Part shown: positions 51,005 to 59,276 of the stretch, piece after piece
How the letters are laid out: the number at the start of each line of letters is the position of its first letter
Numbering within the stretch: the first letter of the stretch is position 1
Assembly: GCF_017751145.1 (NCBI RefSeq)
Contig: NZ_CP046640.1
Coordinates: 3,762,137-3,826,136, forward strand
Length of the DNA: 64,000 nucleotides
Direction of reading: 5' to 3'
Origin: Iocasia fonsfrigidae
Lineage (GTDB): Bacteria > Bacillota > Halanaerobiia > Halanaerobiales > DTU029
Translations under genes and position numbers: made by a program
Notes under the pieces: generated by a model
The model's database searches: none
The model's input: only the letters and a program-made list of their open reading frames with translations
What the model was told of the DNA's origin: nothing

Positions 51005-52321
51005 TTATTTGATTACCTTCCATCCTTTTAATTGCGCAAAGATTTCAAATGGTCTAATAAAATCTCCATAAACTACAGAAATATGATGGGCAATACCATT
51101 ACCTATCACTGTATTTAAAACATTTTTAATATCTTTTTCAAACTCAGCTTTAAAATAAGTCCCTTTTAATTCTTTTTCCATTGGAATACTTTCACCCTTT
51201 TGCAAAAAGACCCTATATTCCCCCTGAGCAGAGTCAAAGCGCAGAACAGAAAATTCTCCACTTTTCATTACAAAATCAGCTGTTACACCTCTGCCCCCAG
51301 CAAAATAAGTATCTAAAGAAATATTACACTTGCCATCCCATAAATTACATGGTGCCACTCCACAGTGCCATAATAAGGCATAATCTTCTTCTAAATCAAC
51401 TTGAGATAAGTCAGCTAAAAATGGTGTCTTCGCCCCTACAGCCTGTTGAGCTAACATGGAAATAGTTCCTTCAATATCCCCTTCACAGCCTAAGATATAA
51501 TTTTCTGCCTGTAAAAAAGACATTGCTGCACATGGTGAAATGCCAAAATCTCGAGCAAATTCTGGCCAGCATCTAATTGCTAAAGCAGATAGTCTATTAT
51601 CATCAACGAATTTTTGTAATTTAACAACTAACCGTGCAACATCTTTTAACTGTTCTACTGTAATGCCAGAGGCATCAAAAATTTCTTTTAATTGCTGCTC
51701 TTTTTTTTCAACGTCTTCTCTTAAAACCTCTAAATTCATTACTTCATTTAATTCATAGTGATCTATTAACATGCCCATTTCACTAAAACTATTTAACTCA
51801 TCAATAGCCAAATTAAAAAATCCCTGTGCCCGATAACCCAAAATACCAATATGAGCTTCTTCCAAAGCAGCATTGATTCTAAGCGCATCAATCCAGTCTT
51901 GCTCAATAGTATCAGCTACTATAGCATGATATTTTCTATTACCAGCTTTGTATAAATTTGAGGCATCTAGATTAACACCACAAACTGAATTCAAACGAAT
52001 CTTGCCGCCATCATAAGGGAGTTCATTTAACCCCCAAAGTAAAATTGGTTTCCTAATTGCTTTGTCCAATTCTAATACTAAGTGGCCCAAATGAAAAGTC
52101 CCACTAATAACAACTAGTCCATCAATATTACTCTCAAGCAACTTATTAGCAGCTTTTTTAGCATCTTTAACTTCGATTACCAAATCATTTATAAAGGTAT
52201 ACGCTGTATTTTCAATTTTTTTAAGCCCCTTTTTAAGCTCTTGATAAATTTTTTCAGCAGCTTTATAATCAAAAGTTTTTCTAGCTAAGCAAACTACTCC
52301 TAGTTTAACCCCTTTTTTCAT
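51005..52321 (-). CDS. FucI/AraA-like isomerase, predicted sulfoquinovose isomerase (SqvD/SqiD-type)
   Basis: A 438-residue protein with the L-fucose/L-arabinose isomerase fold: N-terminal VCLARKTFDYKAAEKIYQEL, VVISGTFHLGHLVLELDKAI in the first Rossmann domain, and a C-terminal metal site with AIRCWPEFARDFGISPCAAM, CEGDIEGTISMLA and a late NGIAHHISVVYGDF. This class replaces the unrelated YihS isomerase in sulfo-TAL, sulfo-EMP2 and sulfo-TK operons. It would convert sulfoquinovose to 6-deoxy-6-sulfofructose with a divalent metal. GGAGGG precedes its ATG. The 120-base gap downstream before the symporter gene holds no gene. Confidence 0.8.
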   Translation of the reverse strand: MKKGVKLGVVCLARKTFDYKAAEKIYQELKKGLKKIENTAYTFINDLVIEVKDAKKAANKLLESNIDGLVVISGTFHLGHLVLELDKAIRKPILLWGLNELPYDGGKIRLNSVCGVNLDASNLYKAGNRKYHAIVADTIEQDWIDALRINAALEEAHIGILGYRAQGFFNLAIDELNSFSEMGMLIDHYELNEVMNLEVLREDVEKKEQQLKEIFDASGITVEQLKDVARLVVKLQKFVDDNRLSALAIRCWPEFARDFGISPCAAMSFLQAENYILGCEGDIEGTISMLAQQAVGAKTPFLADLSQVDLEEDYALLWHCGVAPCNLWDGKCNISLDTYFAGGRGVTADFVMKSGEFSVLRFDSAQGEYRVFLQKGESIPMEKELKGTYFKAEFEKDIKNVLNTVIGNGIAHHISVVYGDFIRPFEIFAQLKGWKVIK

Positions 52322-52336
52322 TTTTTTCCCTCCATA

Positions 52337-53245
52337 TTAAATCCATTTAAAGATCAGCCACATTAAAATAAAACTAATGATATTGCTAATATTAACAATA
52401 CTCCCTGTTATTTTAGTATTTAATTTGTTCTCTATAGAATAAGGAATTATGGCCATCCCAGCAGGCATAATTAAACCTAATAAAATAACTCCTTTAAATA
52501 ATTTACTATAAGGTAACAAAAAATATAAACTGCCCCCAACTATTAATCCCAAAATATATTTAATACTAATAGACTTGATAATATTTTTTAATTCAAGCTT
52601 ATCTAAAGAAAATTCTAAATAAAGACCCAAAATTAATAGAACTAAAGGCCCATTCATTACAGCTAACCTTTGTAATATTTGTAGTGGAATGCCACTAAGC
52701 CTAAGATGAAGAAGGTTTAAAGAAATAGCTAATACATAACTCATTAATGGAACAAATTTCATTAATATAATTAATATCTCCTTTAATAAAAGTTTTTTGC
52801 TATTTGGGGCATAAAAACTGGAAACTATATAGGTCAAACCAAAGATAATAAATGCATTGCCCATATCAAAAATAGCTATATACTTTAATCCTAGTTTCCC
52901 CCAGATAGTCTCTACAAAAGGGTACGCAAATAAACCAATATTAAAACCCAGCAAAGATATAATTAGACTCCCTTTATTAGCTCTTAGGTCTTTTTTAAAC
53001 AAATACCTTCCTAAGAGTAATGCCAATAAAGCAAAAATAATATTAATTAATGGTAATAAAATTAATTTTAAACTTAGTTCAAGACTAGAAAATACTGTTA
53101 TAATCAAAGCCGGTAGAGTTACATTCATTACTAATTTGACCAAAATTTGACCATCATCTTTAGTTAATAGCCTAATTCTTTTAAGTATATATCCCAATAA
53201 AATAATTGAAGATGATATTACAAATATTTGATTGATCTTCTCCAT
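52337..53245 (-). CDS. AEC-family membrane transporter, candidate sulfonate exporter
   Basis: A 302-residue, ten-helix protein of the auxin efflux carrier family. LGYILKRIRLLTKDDGQILV at the start, NVTLPALIITVFSSLE in helix 2-3, LGFNIGLFAYPFVETIWGKL mid-protein and GVILLGLIMPAGMAIIPYSI near the end match AEC permeases. Fermenting sulfoquinovose degraders must excrete 2,3-dihydroxypropane-1-sulfonate or sulfolactate; an exporter is otherwise missing from the operon. The direction of transport is inferred. It lies between the isomerase and reductase genes with gaps of 4 and 15 bases. Confidence 0.75.
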   Translation of the reverse strand: MEKINQIFVISSSIILLGYILKRIRLLTKDDGQILVKLVMNVTLPALIITVFSSLELSLKLILLPLINIIFALLALLLGRYLFKKDLRANKGSLIISLLGFNIGLFAYPFVETIWGKLGLKYIAIFDMGNAFIIFGLTYIVSSFYAPNSKKLLLKEILIILMKFVPLMSYVLAISLNLLHLRLSGIPLQILQRLAVMNGPLVLLILGLYLEFSLDKLELKNIIKSISIKYILGLIVGGSLYFLLPYSKLFKGVILLGLIMPAGMAIIPYSIENKLNTKITGSIVNISNIISFILMWLIFKWI

Positions 53246-53249
53246 CTTC

Positions 53250-54113
53250 TTAATTTCTGTTTTGAACTACTTTGATTGTTGCTGAAAAATCTTCTTTACC
53301 ATAGTTAGCTTCCATAGCTTCTTGATAAATTGTGTGAACTATTTCTGTCCCTGGTAAAGTTAGATTAAATTCTTCTATCAAATCCTTAGCTATACTAACA
53401 TCCTTACTCATATTTTTAATTGAGAAAGCAGTCGTAAAATCCTGCTGTTTAATATTTTTCCCTTTAGTATCTAAATAAAAGTTCTGTCCACCACCATAAG
53501 AAATAGCAGTAATAAAATCATCAATTTCAATATTAGCTTTATTTGCCAGAGTAATCATTTCATTAACAGCATTTTGAATTTGGCCCACCAACATATTATG
53601 ACAGATTTTCATTACTAATCCTGCCCCATTATCTCCTAGATAGATAATATCCTGACCCATACACAATAAAATATCTTCTATCTTTTGATAGCTTTTTTTA
53701 TCCCCACCAACATAAATACCTAATGTTCCATCAATAGCTGCTGACTTACTTTTAACCACTGGAGCATCAATCATAACTGCCCCTGTTTCCCGTACTTTAG
53801 CAGCCAATTCTTTAGACACAGCAGGTTTAATCGTGCTCATGTCTATCCAAATTTTATTCGCAGATAATACTGGCAATAACTCTTGACCTACTGCTTTAAC
53901 ATGTTCACTTTTAGGCACCATAGAAATAATAACGTCAGCCTTTTCTCCTACTTCTTTAGCTGAACTAGCAGCAATAGCACCTAATTGAACTAATCGTTTA
54001 ATTTTTTCTTCCTTAATATCAAAAACAATTACTTTTTCATCTCTTTTTTTCAAAATATTAGCACACATTGATTCTCCCATAATCCCTAAACCAATAAAGC
54101 CTATTTTTTTCAT
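53250..54113 (-). CDS. Beta-hydroxyacid dehydrogenase, predicted 3-sulfolactaldehyde reductase (YihU-type)
   Basis: A 287-residue enzyme. IGFIGLGIMGESMCANILKK is the NAD site; Lys169 and Asn173 in LVMKICHNML are the catalytic pair. The substrate motif of ordinary members (DAPVSGG) here reads DAPVVKSKSAAIDGTLG. In E. coli YihU the same place is GRTSANA, whose Arg123 holds the sulfonate; Lys121 occupies that position here, so a sulfonate or similar anion is expected. It reduces sulfolactaldehyde to 2,3-dihydroxypropane-1-sulfonate, recycling NADH during fermentation. It is the first structural gene of the operon, next to the promoter. Confidence 0.83.
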   Translation of the reverse strand: MKKIGFIGLGIMGESMCANILKKRDEKVIVFDIKEEKIKRLVQLGAIAASSAKEVGEKADVIISMVPKSEHVKAVGQELLPVLSANKIWIDMSTIKPAVSKELAAKVRETGAVMIDAPVVKSKSAAIDGTLGIYVGGDKKSYQKIEDILLCMGQDIIYLGDNGAGLVMKICHNMLVGQIQNAVNEMITLANKANIEIDDFITAISYGGGQNFYLDTKGKNIKQQDFTTAFSIKNMSKDVSIAKDLIEEFNLTLPGTEIVHTIYQEAMEANYGKEDFSATIKVVQNRN

Positions 54114-54147
54114 TAACTATTCCTCCCTCTTTAAAATTTTTTCACTA

Positions 54148-54170
54148 ATTGATTAAACCTTTTAATTAAT
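54148..54170 (-). promoter_or_regulatory. Candidate ROK operator of the sulfoquinovose operon
   Basis: Palindrome ATTGATTAAA-N3-TTTAATTAAT, lying 30-50 bases downstream of the predicted transcription start and upstream of the reductase ribosome binding site. Identical arms recur at 54300-54322. A position inside the leader would allow roadblock repression by the ROK protein encoded upstream. Confidence 0.55.
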
Positions 54171-54207
54171 ACAACAAAAAATTTTTTCTTACCCTTTGTT
54201 TATCTTA

Positions 54208-54236
54208 AGTATACAATAATGGCTGTTAATTGTCAA
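54208..54236 (-). promoter_or_regulatory. Promoter of the sulfoquinovose operon
   Basis: Minus strand TTGACA (54236-54231), exactly 17 bases, TATACT (54213-54208). It is the only strong promoter seen ahead of the eight-gene unit that runs to the terminator at 44386. Confidence 0.75.
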
Positions 54237-54291
54237 ATAATAAATAAAAACACACCGATTATAGCACTTTTTTTAATTAATCAACAAGAAT

Positions 54292-54330
54292 AAAAGGCAA
54301 TTAATTAAATCTTTTAATCAATTGCCTTTT
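54292..54330 (-). terminator. Hairpin overlapping the ROK gene stop codon
   Basis: AAAAGGCAATT (54330-54320 on the minus strand) pairs perfectly with AATTGCCTTTT (54302-54292), and the loop contains the second copy of the ATTGATTAAA-N3-TTTAATTAAT palindrome. It may terminate the ROK transcript before the operon promoter, bind the ROK protein, or both. Confidence 0.6.
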
Positions 54331-55538
54331 ATCGTTAATTTAGGGATAATTCCTCCTGTTTTAAAAAAGAAATTTTGAATAGCTATTGAAGTACCACTAA
54401 TATATCCCTCTTTCAATTCACTTAATAAAATAAATCCTTTTAGATTATTATTAGGTAGCATATTTTTTAAATTATTCTTTAATTCAAGCATAAATATCTT
54501 ATATTTAAATAGTTCACCATGTAAAATGACTTTATTAGGGTCATAAATAGTAATCACATTAGATATACCTAAGCCCATATAAAATGCCATTTCATTAATA
54601 AGCTTAATTATATCTCCTTTTTCCAATTCAGTTTCATCTAATAAAGTTTTAAAATTTAAATCTTTATACATATTTAAATCTAAAGTAGTATCCTGGGGAG
54701 TTTTTTCTTGTAGTTTGTTTATAACTGCCTTTTTCGATACTATAGTTTCCAAACAACCCCTTTTCCCGCAACGGCATAGTGAACCATTACTATCTAAAAT
54801 CATATGCCCTATCTCTCCGGCCATATTTGTACTACCATAATATATTTCTTTATTAATAATCATAGCCGAACCAATTCCCGGCCCATGCTTTACAAACAAA
54901 ATATTATTACCTCTAGTTTGATTATTATGGTCGATTTCTGCTAAGGCAAGAGCCCTTACATTGTTATCTACAATGACATTTGCCTGTAAAATATCCTCTA
55001 AAATCTTTTTAATTGGAACCTCTTGATTCCACAACCCATAGGCATGTTTACTAATCCCCTTTTTAAAATCTACTACACCAATAATCCCCACTCCAAAGCC
55101 TAAAATATTCTCCTTAAGAACATTATTACTCCATAAAAAACTCATACACTTTTGTGCCAGCTCTTTTAAAAATTCTTTGGGTTTTAAATCTTTATTTGTA
55201 GTAATAAGCATTGAGTTTAAAATATTACCTTTTAAATTGGCTATTCCTATCTTAGTAAATTCTAAACCAATATCTACCCCAATTACATAATATTTATTAT
55301 AATTAATATCAACTAATATTTTTTTTCTACCTACTTTTTTTGTACTATCTTCTACTTCTCCTCTCTCCTTAACTATTTTTTCTGAAATTAACTCACCAAC
55401 TAAAATACTTACAGCTGCTGGAGTAAGCCCTATTTTATTAGCTATATCTTTTCTAGATAAAGAACCTTCACTTTTTAATACTCTTAAAATAGAAGCCCTA
55501 TTTTTTATTTTCACATTGGACATATTAATTCCTGTCAT
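54318..55538 (-). CDS. ROK-family (NagC/XylR) transcriptional regulator
   Basis: A 406-residue protein; ATG 55538 follows GGGAGGTGC. The N-terminal winged helix is RKDIANKIGLTPAAVSILVG and LISEKIVKERGEVED. The ROK domain follows: VIGVDIGLEFTKIGIANLKG, VKHGPGIGSAMIINKEIYYG, GEIGHMIL and the zinc motif CRCGKRGCLET. As in transcriptional ROK proteins, a sugar (here most likely sulfoquinovose or sulfofructose) would relieve DNA binding. It lies immediately upstream of the sulfoquinovose operon on the same strand, with palindromes nearby, so it is the likely repressor. Confidence 0.88.
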   Translation of the reverse strand: MTGINMSNVKIKNRASILRVLKSEGSLSRKDIANKIGLTPAAVSILVGELISEKIVKERGEVEDSTKKVGRKKILVDINYNKYYVIGVDIGLEFTKIGIANLKGNILNSMLITTNKDLKPKEFLKELAQKCMSFLWSNNVLKENILGFGVGIIGVVDFKKGISKHAYGLWNQEVPIKKILEDILQANVIVDNNVRALALAEIDHNNQTRGNNILFVKHGPGIGSAMIINKEIYYGSTNMAGEIGHMILDSNGSLCRCGKRGCLETIVSKKAVINKLQEKTPQDTTLDLNMYKDLNFKTLLDETELEKGDIIKLINEMAFYMGLGISNVITIYDPNKVILHGELFKYKIFMLELKNNLKNMLPNNNLKGFILLSELKEGYISGTSIAIQNFFFKTGGIIPKLTIKGN

Positions 55539-55618
55539 AATAGCACCTCCCTTTACAACGAATAACAAAAACATAGGTAACACTAAATTCCTATCAAAAA
55601 AAAAATTTAACTTATTCT

Positions 55619-56149
55619 CTATACACTTACTTCAAAAATACCTTTACCCTCTATTTCTAACCATTCTGCTTTATATTCTTTATTCTTATTAAAGTTAAAT
55701 ACCAGCATATATCCTGTCTCTAATCCCTGTATTTCTAAATATTCACTAACATTAACCATTCTGCTTTATATTCTTTATTCTTATTAAAGTTAAATACCAG
55801 CATATATCCTGTCTCTAATCCCTGTATTTCTAAATATTCACTAAGCTGTTTTAAGCCTTTTTCTTCATATTTCTTACCATTCCAGAGCTTAAGTTCTACG
55901 ATATATTTTTTCCGACCAAAGGTTATAACTACATTCATCCTTCTTTTATTCCTGGTTTCACTTGCCAGCAGCTTTGTATCCATCTTTATGCCAGTTTCTT
56001 TTTCATATTCTAAGAGCATTGTCTCTATTTCTTCTGCTGAAAAAGACATCTCTACAGGAAAATCAGTTCTATCTTTTCTATTTTCTTACTCCATCAACCA
56101 TATAATGCTCTTATGGGATACAAAGCCCGGTTACATTAAATTTCTTCAA
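55619..56149 (-). pseudogene. AAA_9/DUF1703 nuclease relic with internal deletion and tandem duplication
   Basis: The start at 56149 reads LKKFNVTGLCIP then a stop, nearly the same as the N-terminus of the truncated gene at 35667-36266. After a deletion the frame resumes as MSFSAEEIETMLLEYEKETG, NVVITFGRKKYIVELKLWNG and GLETGYMLVFNFNKNKEY, the PD-(D/E)xK domain (DUF1703) with its ExK core. The true end, AEWLEIEGKGIFEVSV-stop at 55619, is cut off by a 95-base tandem duplication. The 104-residue nuclease-like piece (55735-56049) could be translated, but no function is expected without the ATPase part. Confidence 0.75.
55659..55844. repeat. 91-bp direct tandem duplication, period 95
   Basis: 55659-55749 and 55754-55844 are identical, both beginning AACCATTCTGCTTTATATTC. 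The 95-base period is not a multiple of three and shifts the nuclease relic out of frame. Perfect identity marks it as recent, or as an assembly artefact. Confidence 0.85.
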
Positions 56150-56303
56150 GGCATTCCCCCTCTTTTACCAATTTTGTTGATAATATTTTTAAATAAATAT
56201 GTAACAACTTTCTAGTATTTATTTTATCACAACAAAATAAATACTACCGGTTTTATAATAAACTAGTAGTTTTTATATACGCATACAGTTTAAGCACCTT
56301 TAA

Positions 56304-56771
56304 CTATGGTTTCAAAACATCATATTTAGCCTGATTTTCCTGAATCTGATATGGGCTTAACAAAAAACCCAGTATATTAAAATGACTATCAAAACCAAAT
56401 ATCTTTTGAACCTTTATTTCTTTACATATTGCAAAAGAAGTGCAATCAGTAAAAGATAATCTGTGTTCAGAAAATTTATAGAAAATTTCCCATGCTTCCT
56501 TTGAAATTGCTTTGTCTACCCAGTAAATTTTTAAAGAATTATTTTTCTCAGCTTCCTGCCACAGACCCATTACTTTAACAGCTATATCATGTAAATTATG
56601 ATAGCTAAACCAGGTCAGTGTTTCATCTATAACATAATTAGATGTAATTAAAGGTGTCTGTTTTTTTCTCAATTCCATCATATATGAAACAGAGGATTGA
56701 TGATGTATATCACTTTTATTCATACAGGCAATCCAGGCCCCTGTATCTATAAAAATCTTATCATTAAGCAT
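56304..56771 (-). CDS. PIN-domain toxin
   Basis: A 155-residue protein; ATG 56771 overlaps the antitoxin stop by 8 bases and follows GGAGGAAAG. KIFIDTGAWIACMNKSDIHH holds the first Asp, SNYVIDETLTWFSYHN the Glu, and HRLSFTDCTSFAICKEIKV plus FGFDSHF the last acidic residues, so the metal site of a PIN ribonuclease is complete. It pairs with the ribbon-helix-helix antitoxin encoded upstream. Different in sequence and partner type from the PIN toxin at 37131. Confidence 0.88.
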   Translation of the reverse strand: MLNDKIFIDTGAWIACMNKSDIHHQSSVSYMMELRKKQTPLITSNYVIDETLTWFSYHNLHDIAVKVMGLWQEAEKNNSLKIYWVDKAISKEAWEIFYKFSEHRLSFTDCTSFAICKEIKVQKIFGFDSHFNILGFLLSPYQIQENQAKYDVLKP

Positions 56772-57009
56772 TATTCTTTCCTCCGTAAATATAGTCATCA
56801 TGGTTTTCAGAACCATCTGCTAGCGGCAGATCAACTATACCAAGTAATTCTTGCAGAGGATCTTTAATCTTTCCCTTTACTTGTTCATTTTTAATATACT
56901 CAAACAATGACCGACGAATTACTTCAGACTGTGAAATATTTTTATCTACTGCTATTTTCCGAATCTGAGTAATCATTGTTTCATCAAGATAAATTTGCTT
57001 TCTAATCAT
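56764..57009 (-). CDS. Ribbon-helix-helix (CopG/Arc-type) antitoxin
   Basis: An 81-residue protein. RKQIYLDETMITQIRKIAVD starts the beta strand and first helix, and NISQSEVIRRSLFEYI the second helix of an RHH DNA-binding dimer. The acidic C-terminal tail (ADGSENHDDYIYGGKNN) would contact the toxin. It is translated first. An inverted repeat lies 21 bases upstream of its start, consistent with autorepression. Confidence 0.87.
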   Translation of the reverse strand: MIRKQIYLDETMITQIRKIAVDKNISQSEVIRRSLFEYIKNEQVKGKIKDPLQELLGIVDLPLADGSENHDDYIYGGKNNA

Positions 57010-57029
57010 AATAAAAACCTCCTATACGC

Positions 57030-57060
57030 TGGTGTATATATCCATTATCATTGTACACCA
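57030..57060 (-). promoter_or_regulatory. Antitoxin operator candidate
   Basis: TGGTGTA and TACACCA form inverted half-sites 17 bases apart, just upstream of the antitoxin gene and next to a TATAAT-like box (57067-57062). Typical of RHH autoregulation. Confidence 0.5.
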
Positions 57061-57234
57061 TTATATTGAGCTTAGCAAGCCAGACATTCTAATCAAAAAG
57101 GGTCATATACAGCTAAAACATTTGTTCTTTTTTGATTGCTTTTCACCCCTTTTTATGATATTATAATTACATAATTTGGACCTATAATAACAATTTACTT
57201 ATAGACATATTACTATGCAAAGGAGGGAAAATTA

Positions 57235-57735
57235 TTGAGTAATGAGGAATTAATTAATAGTATTCGTGAAGTAGTTCATAGTGAGGTCTCCGGTCTAAAA
57301 GATGATGTTGCTGATTTGAAAAATGATGTTAAAGTATTAAGTGAGAAAGTGGATGAAAATACTGCCAGACTGGATAGCTTGAATGAGAAAGTGGACGAAA
57401 ATACTGTCAGACTAGATAACCTGGATGAAAAAGTAGATCAAAACACTGCCAGGTTAAATAACTTAAATGAAAAGGTCACTGATAATACTGCTAGATTGGA
57501 GATTTTAAATAAGAAAGTAAGTGGAAATACCAAGAAACTGGATGATTTAAATATTAAGGTCGATAACATTAGTAACCGTCAGCTGGCTATCTTTGAACAA
57601 ACTGCTGGTTTACTGGAATTTCGGACAACAGTTAATGAAAAACTGGATAATATCAGTGAAGATATCGCTTTCTTGAAACATAAGGAACAGCAAAATGAAC
57701 GGGATATATTTATTTTAAAAAGAAAAATAAATTAA
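57235..57735 (+). CDS. Coiled-coil repeat protein
   Basis: A 166-residue plus-strand gene from TTG 57235, preceded by AAGGAGGG at a good distance. The body is made of about five 14-residue units of the type EKVDENTARLDSLN (variants EKVDQNTARLNNLN, EKVTDNTARLEILN, KKVSGNTKKLDDLN), i.e. two heptads each with hydrophobic V and L at the a/d positions, giving a long parallel coiled coil. No signal peptide or membrane segment. The C-terminus EQQNERDIFILKRKIN is also helical. Function unknown; phage-tail-like or scaffold proteins share this look. Regular repeats could vary in number between strains. Confidence 0.82.
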   Translation: MSNEELINSIREVVHSEVSGLKDDVADLKNDVKVLSEKVDENTARLDSLNEKVDENTVRLDNLDEKVDQNTARLNNLNEKVTDNTARLEILNKKVSGNTKKLDDLNIKVDNISNRQLAIFEQTAGLLEFRTTVNEKLDNISEDIAFLKHKEQQNERDIFILKRKIN

Positions 57736-57745
57736 TTTTTTTAAA

Positions 57746-57770
57746 CCCTCTCAACATATCGCTGAGAGGG
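57746..57770. terminator. Bidirectional terminator
   Basis: CCCTCTCA and TGAGAGGG pair perfectly between two convergent genes. T runs lie on both sides (CTTTGCTGTTTG on the plus strand; AAACCC preceded by TTTTTTT at 57736 reads as T-rich on neither, so termination is stronger for the minus gene with GGGTTTAAAAAAATT less typical). Confidence 0.65.
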
Positions 57771-57796
57771 CTTTGCTGTTTGTTTATCATTCTCTT

Positions 57797-59047
57797 TTAC
57801 TCATGCTGCCAGCCACTGAGATAAGCCTCTTGTTCTTTTGATAATTCATCTACAGCTAATCCCAGGGACTTGAGTTTAAGTCTGGCTACTTTATTATCTA
57901 TCTCTACCGGCACTTTATGGACAGCATTAGTCATTTTATTATCTAATAGGTATAATAGGGAAGACAACTGTAAGGCAAAACTCATATCCATTATCTCTGC
58001 CGGATGACCGTCACCTGCTGCCAGGTTTACCAGTCTACCTTCGGCCAGCAGGTATATTTTTCGTCCGTCTGCCAGTTCATAGAGCTGGATATTATTTCTG
58101 GCTTCTTCTTCTTTAACAGCCAGCTCCCTTAAGTCCGGCTTGCTTATCTCTACATCGAAATGACCAGCATTGGCCAAAACAGCCCCATCCTTCATAACCT
58201 TAAAGTGTTCTCTACAGATAACATCTTTACAGCCGGTTACAGTAATAAAAAAGTCTCCTACCTTTGCAGCCTCCTGCATCGGCATTACCTGGAATCCATC
58301 CATCCAGGCCTCACTGGCTTTAATGGGGTCTACCTCAGTTACTATGACCCGGCCGCCTAGACCCTTTGCCCTCATAGCTACACCTTTACCACACCAGCCG
58401 TAACCAGCCACTACTACATTCTTACCAGCTACTACTAGATTAGTAGTCCGCATAATACCGTCCCAGACAGATTGCCCAGTACCATACCTGTTATCAAAAA
58501 GGTATTTACAGAGGGCATCATTAACAGCCATCATGGGAAAGGCCAGGACTCCATCATTTTCCATGGCTTTTAAACGATGGATACCAGTAGTTGTTTCCTC
58601 TGAACCACCAATAATCTTATCTATCAAGTCCTTACGCTTTGTATGGACTAATTCTACCAGGTCACCACCATCATCTATAATCAGGTCTGGTTTAATATCC
58701 AAGACTTTATTGATATGCTCCCTATATTCCTCATCTGTTGCCCCATACCAGCTGTGTACTTCCACACCATGGGCGGCCAGACCAGCAGCCACATCATCCT
58801 GGGTTGATAGGGGATTACTCCCACAGATAGCTACCCTGGCCCCCAGTTTATTAGCGACATAGGCCATATAGGCTGTCTTGGCCTCCAGATGAAGACAGAT
58901 AGCCAGGTTCTTTCCAGCTAAAGGCTGTTCATCCTCATATTCCTTTAAAATCTCATTCAAGATATCCATCCTACCGGCCACCCACTGGATCTTCTTCCAG
59001 CCCTTATCAGCCAGTTCGGGATCTCTGATAGTTGATTTTTCTATCAT
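57797..59047 (-). CDS. ahcY: S-adenosylhomocysteinase
   Basis: A 416-residue NAD-dependent enzyme that splits S-adenosylhomocysteine into adenosine and homocysteine. [49 protein letters not shown] and [20 protein letters not shown] (the NAD site) are diagnostic; NAGHFDVEI and the C-terminal GWQHE follow the family pattern. Length is that of bacterial/archaeal short-form enzymes. It stands alone with its own ribosome binding site. Part of methyl-cycle recycling; no SAM/SAH riboswitch is visible upstream. Confidence 0.95.
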   Translation of the reverse strand: MIEKSTIRDPELADKGWKKIQWVAGRMDILNEILKEYEDEQPLAGKNLAICLHLEAKTAYMAYVANKLGARVAICGSNPLSTQDDVAAGLAAHGVEVHSWYGATDEEYREHINKVLDIKPDLIIDDGGDLVELVHTKRKDLIDKIIGGSEETTTGIHRLKAMENDGVLAFPMMAVNDALCKYLFDNRYGTGQSVWDGIMRTTNLVVAGKNVVVAGYGWCGKGVAMRAKGLGGRVIVTEVDPIKASEAWMDGFQVMPMQEAAKVGDFFITVTGCKDVICREHFKVMKDGAVLANAGHFDVEISKPDLRELAVKEEEARNNIQLYELADGRKIYLLAEGRLVNLAAGDGHPAEIMDMSFALQLSSLLYLLDNKMTNAVHKVPVEIDNKVARLKLKSLGLAVDELSKEQEAYLSGWQHE

Positions 59048-59132
59048 ATAATTTTTCCCTCCTAATTTATATGCTTCCTATTTTTTATTTAATAATCATT
59101 ATATAAATTATTTTATCATACAAAAGCAAAAA

Positions 59133-59156
59133 CTACCAGCCTATATAAGCTGGTAG
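59133..59156 (-). terminator. Terminator of the PTS operon
   Basis: CTACCAGC/GCTGGTAG perfect 8-bp stem with an 8-base loop, followed on the minus strand by TTTTTGC. It lies downstream of ptsI and its adjoining relic. Confidence 0.7.
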
Positions 59157-59275
59157 CACCAACAGTCTTCCTATACTATCTGCTAATTCCATAATCACTT
59201 TAAAACCTGCTGGATTTACCAGATCTCTATCAGCTGATACAATTATTTCTGCATCAGTCAGTAAAACCCTTTCTT
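59133..59275 (-). pseudogene. Possible ETF alpha-subunit remnant
   Basis: An open minus-strand segment directly after ptsI reads VLLTDAEIIVSADRDLVNPA and GFKVIMELADSIGRLL. This resembles the FAD-domain start of electron transfer flavoprotein alpha (EAkIVVSGGRGL..ENFkLIEeLADvLG). It ends in the terminator hairpin after about 47 codons. Only one motif is available, so the call is weak. Confidence 0.3.
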
Positions 59276-59276
59276 T

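Noticed and set aside
57340-57560. Regular DNA repeats resembling a CRISPR array
   Set aside because: The 42-base periodicity is continuous coding sequence for coiled-coil heptads, without spacers, leader or cas genes.
59047-59132. SAM or SAH riboswitch ahead of ahcY
   Set aside because: The leader is short and AT-rich with no conserved riboswitch core.
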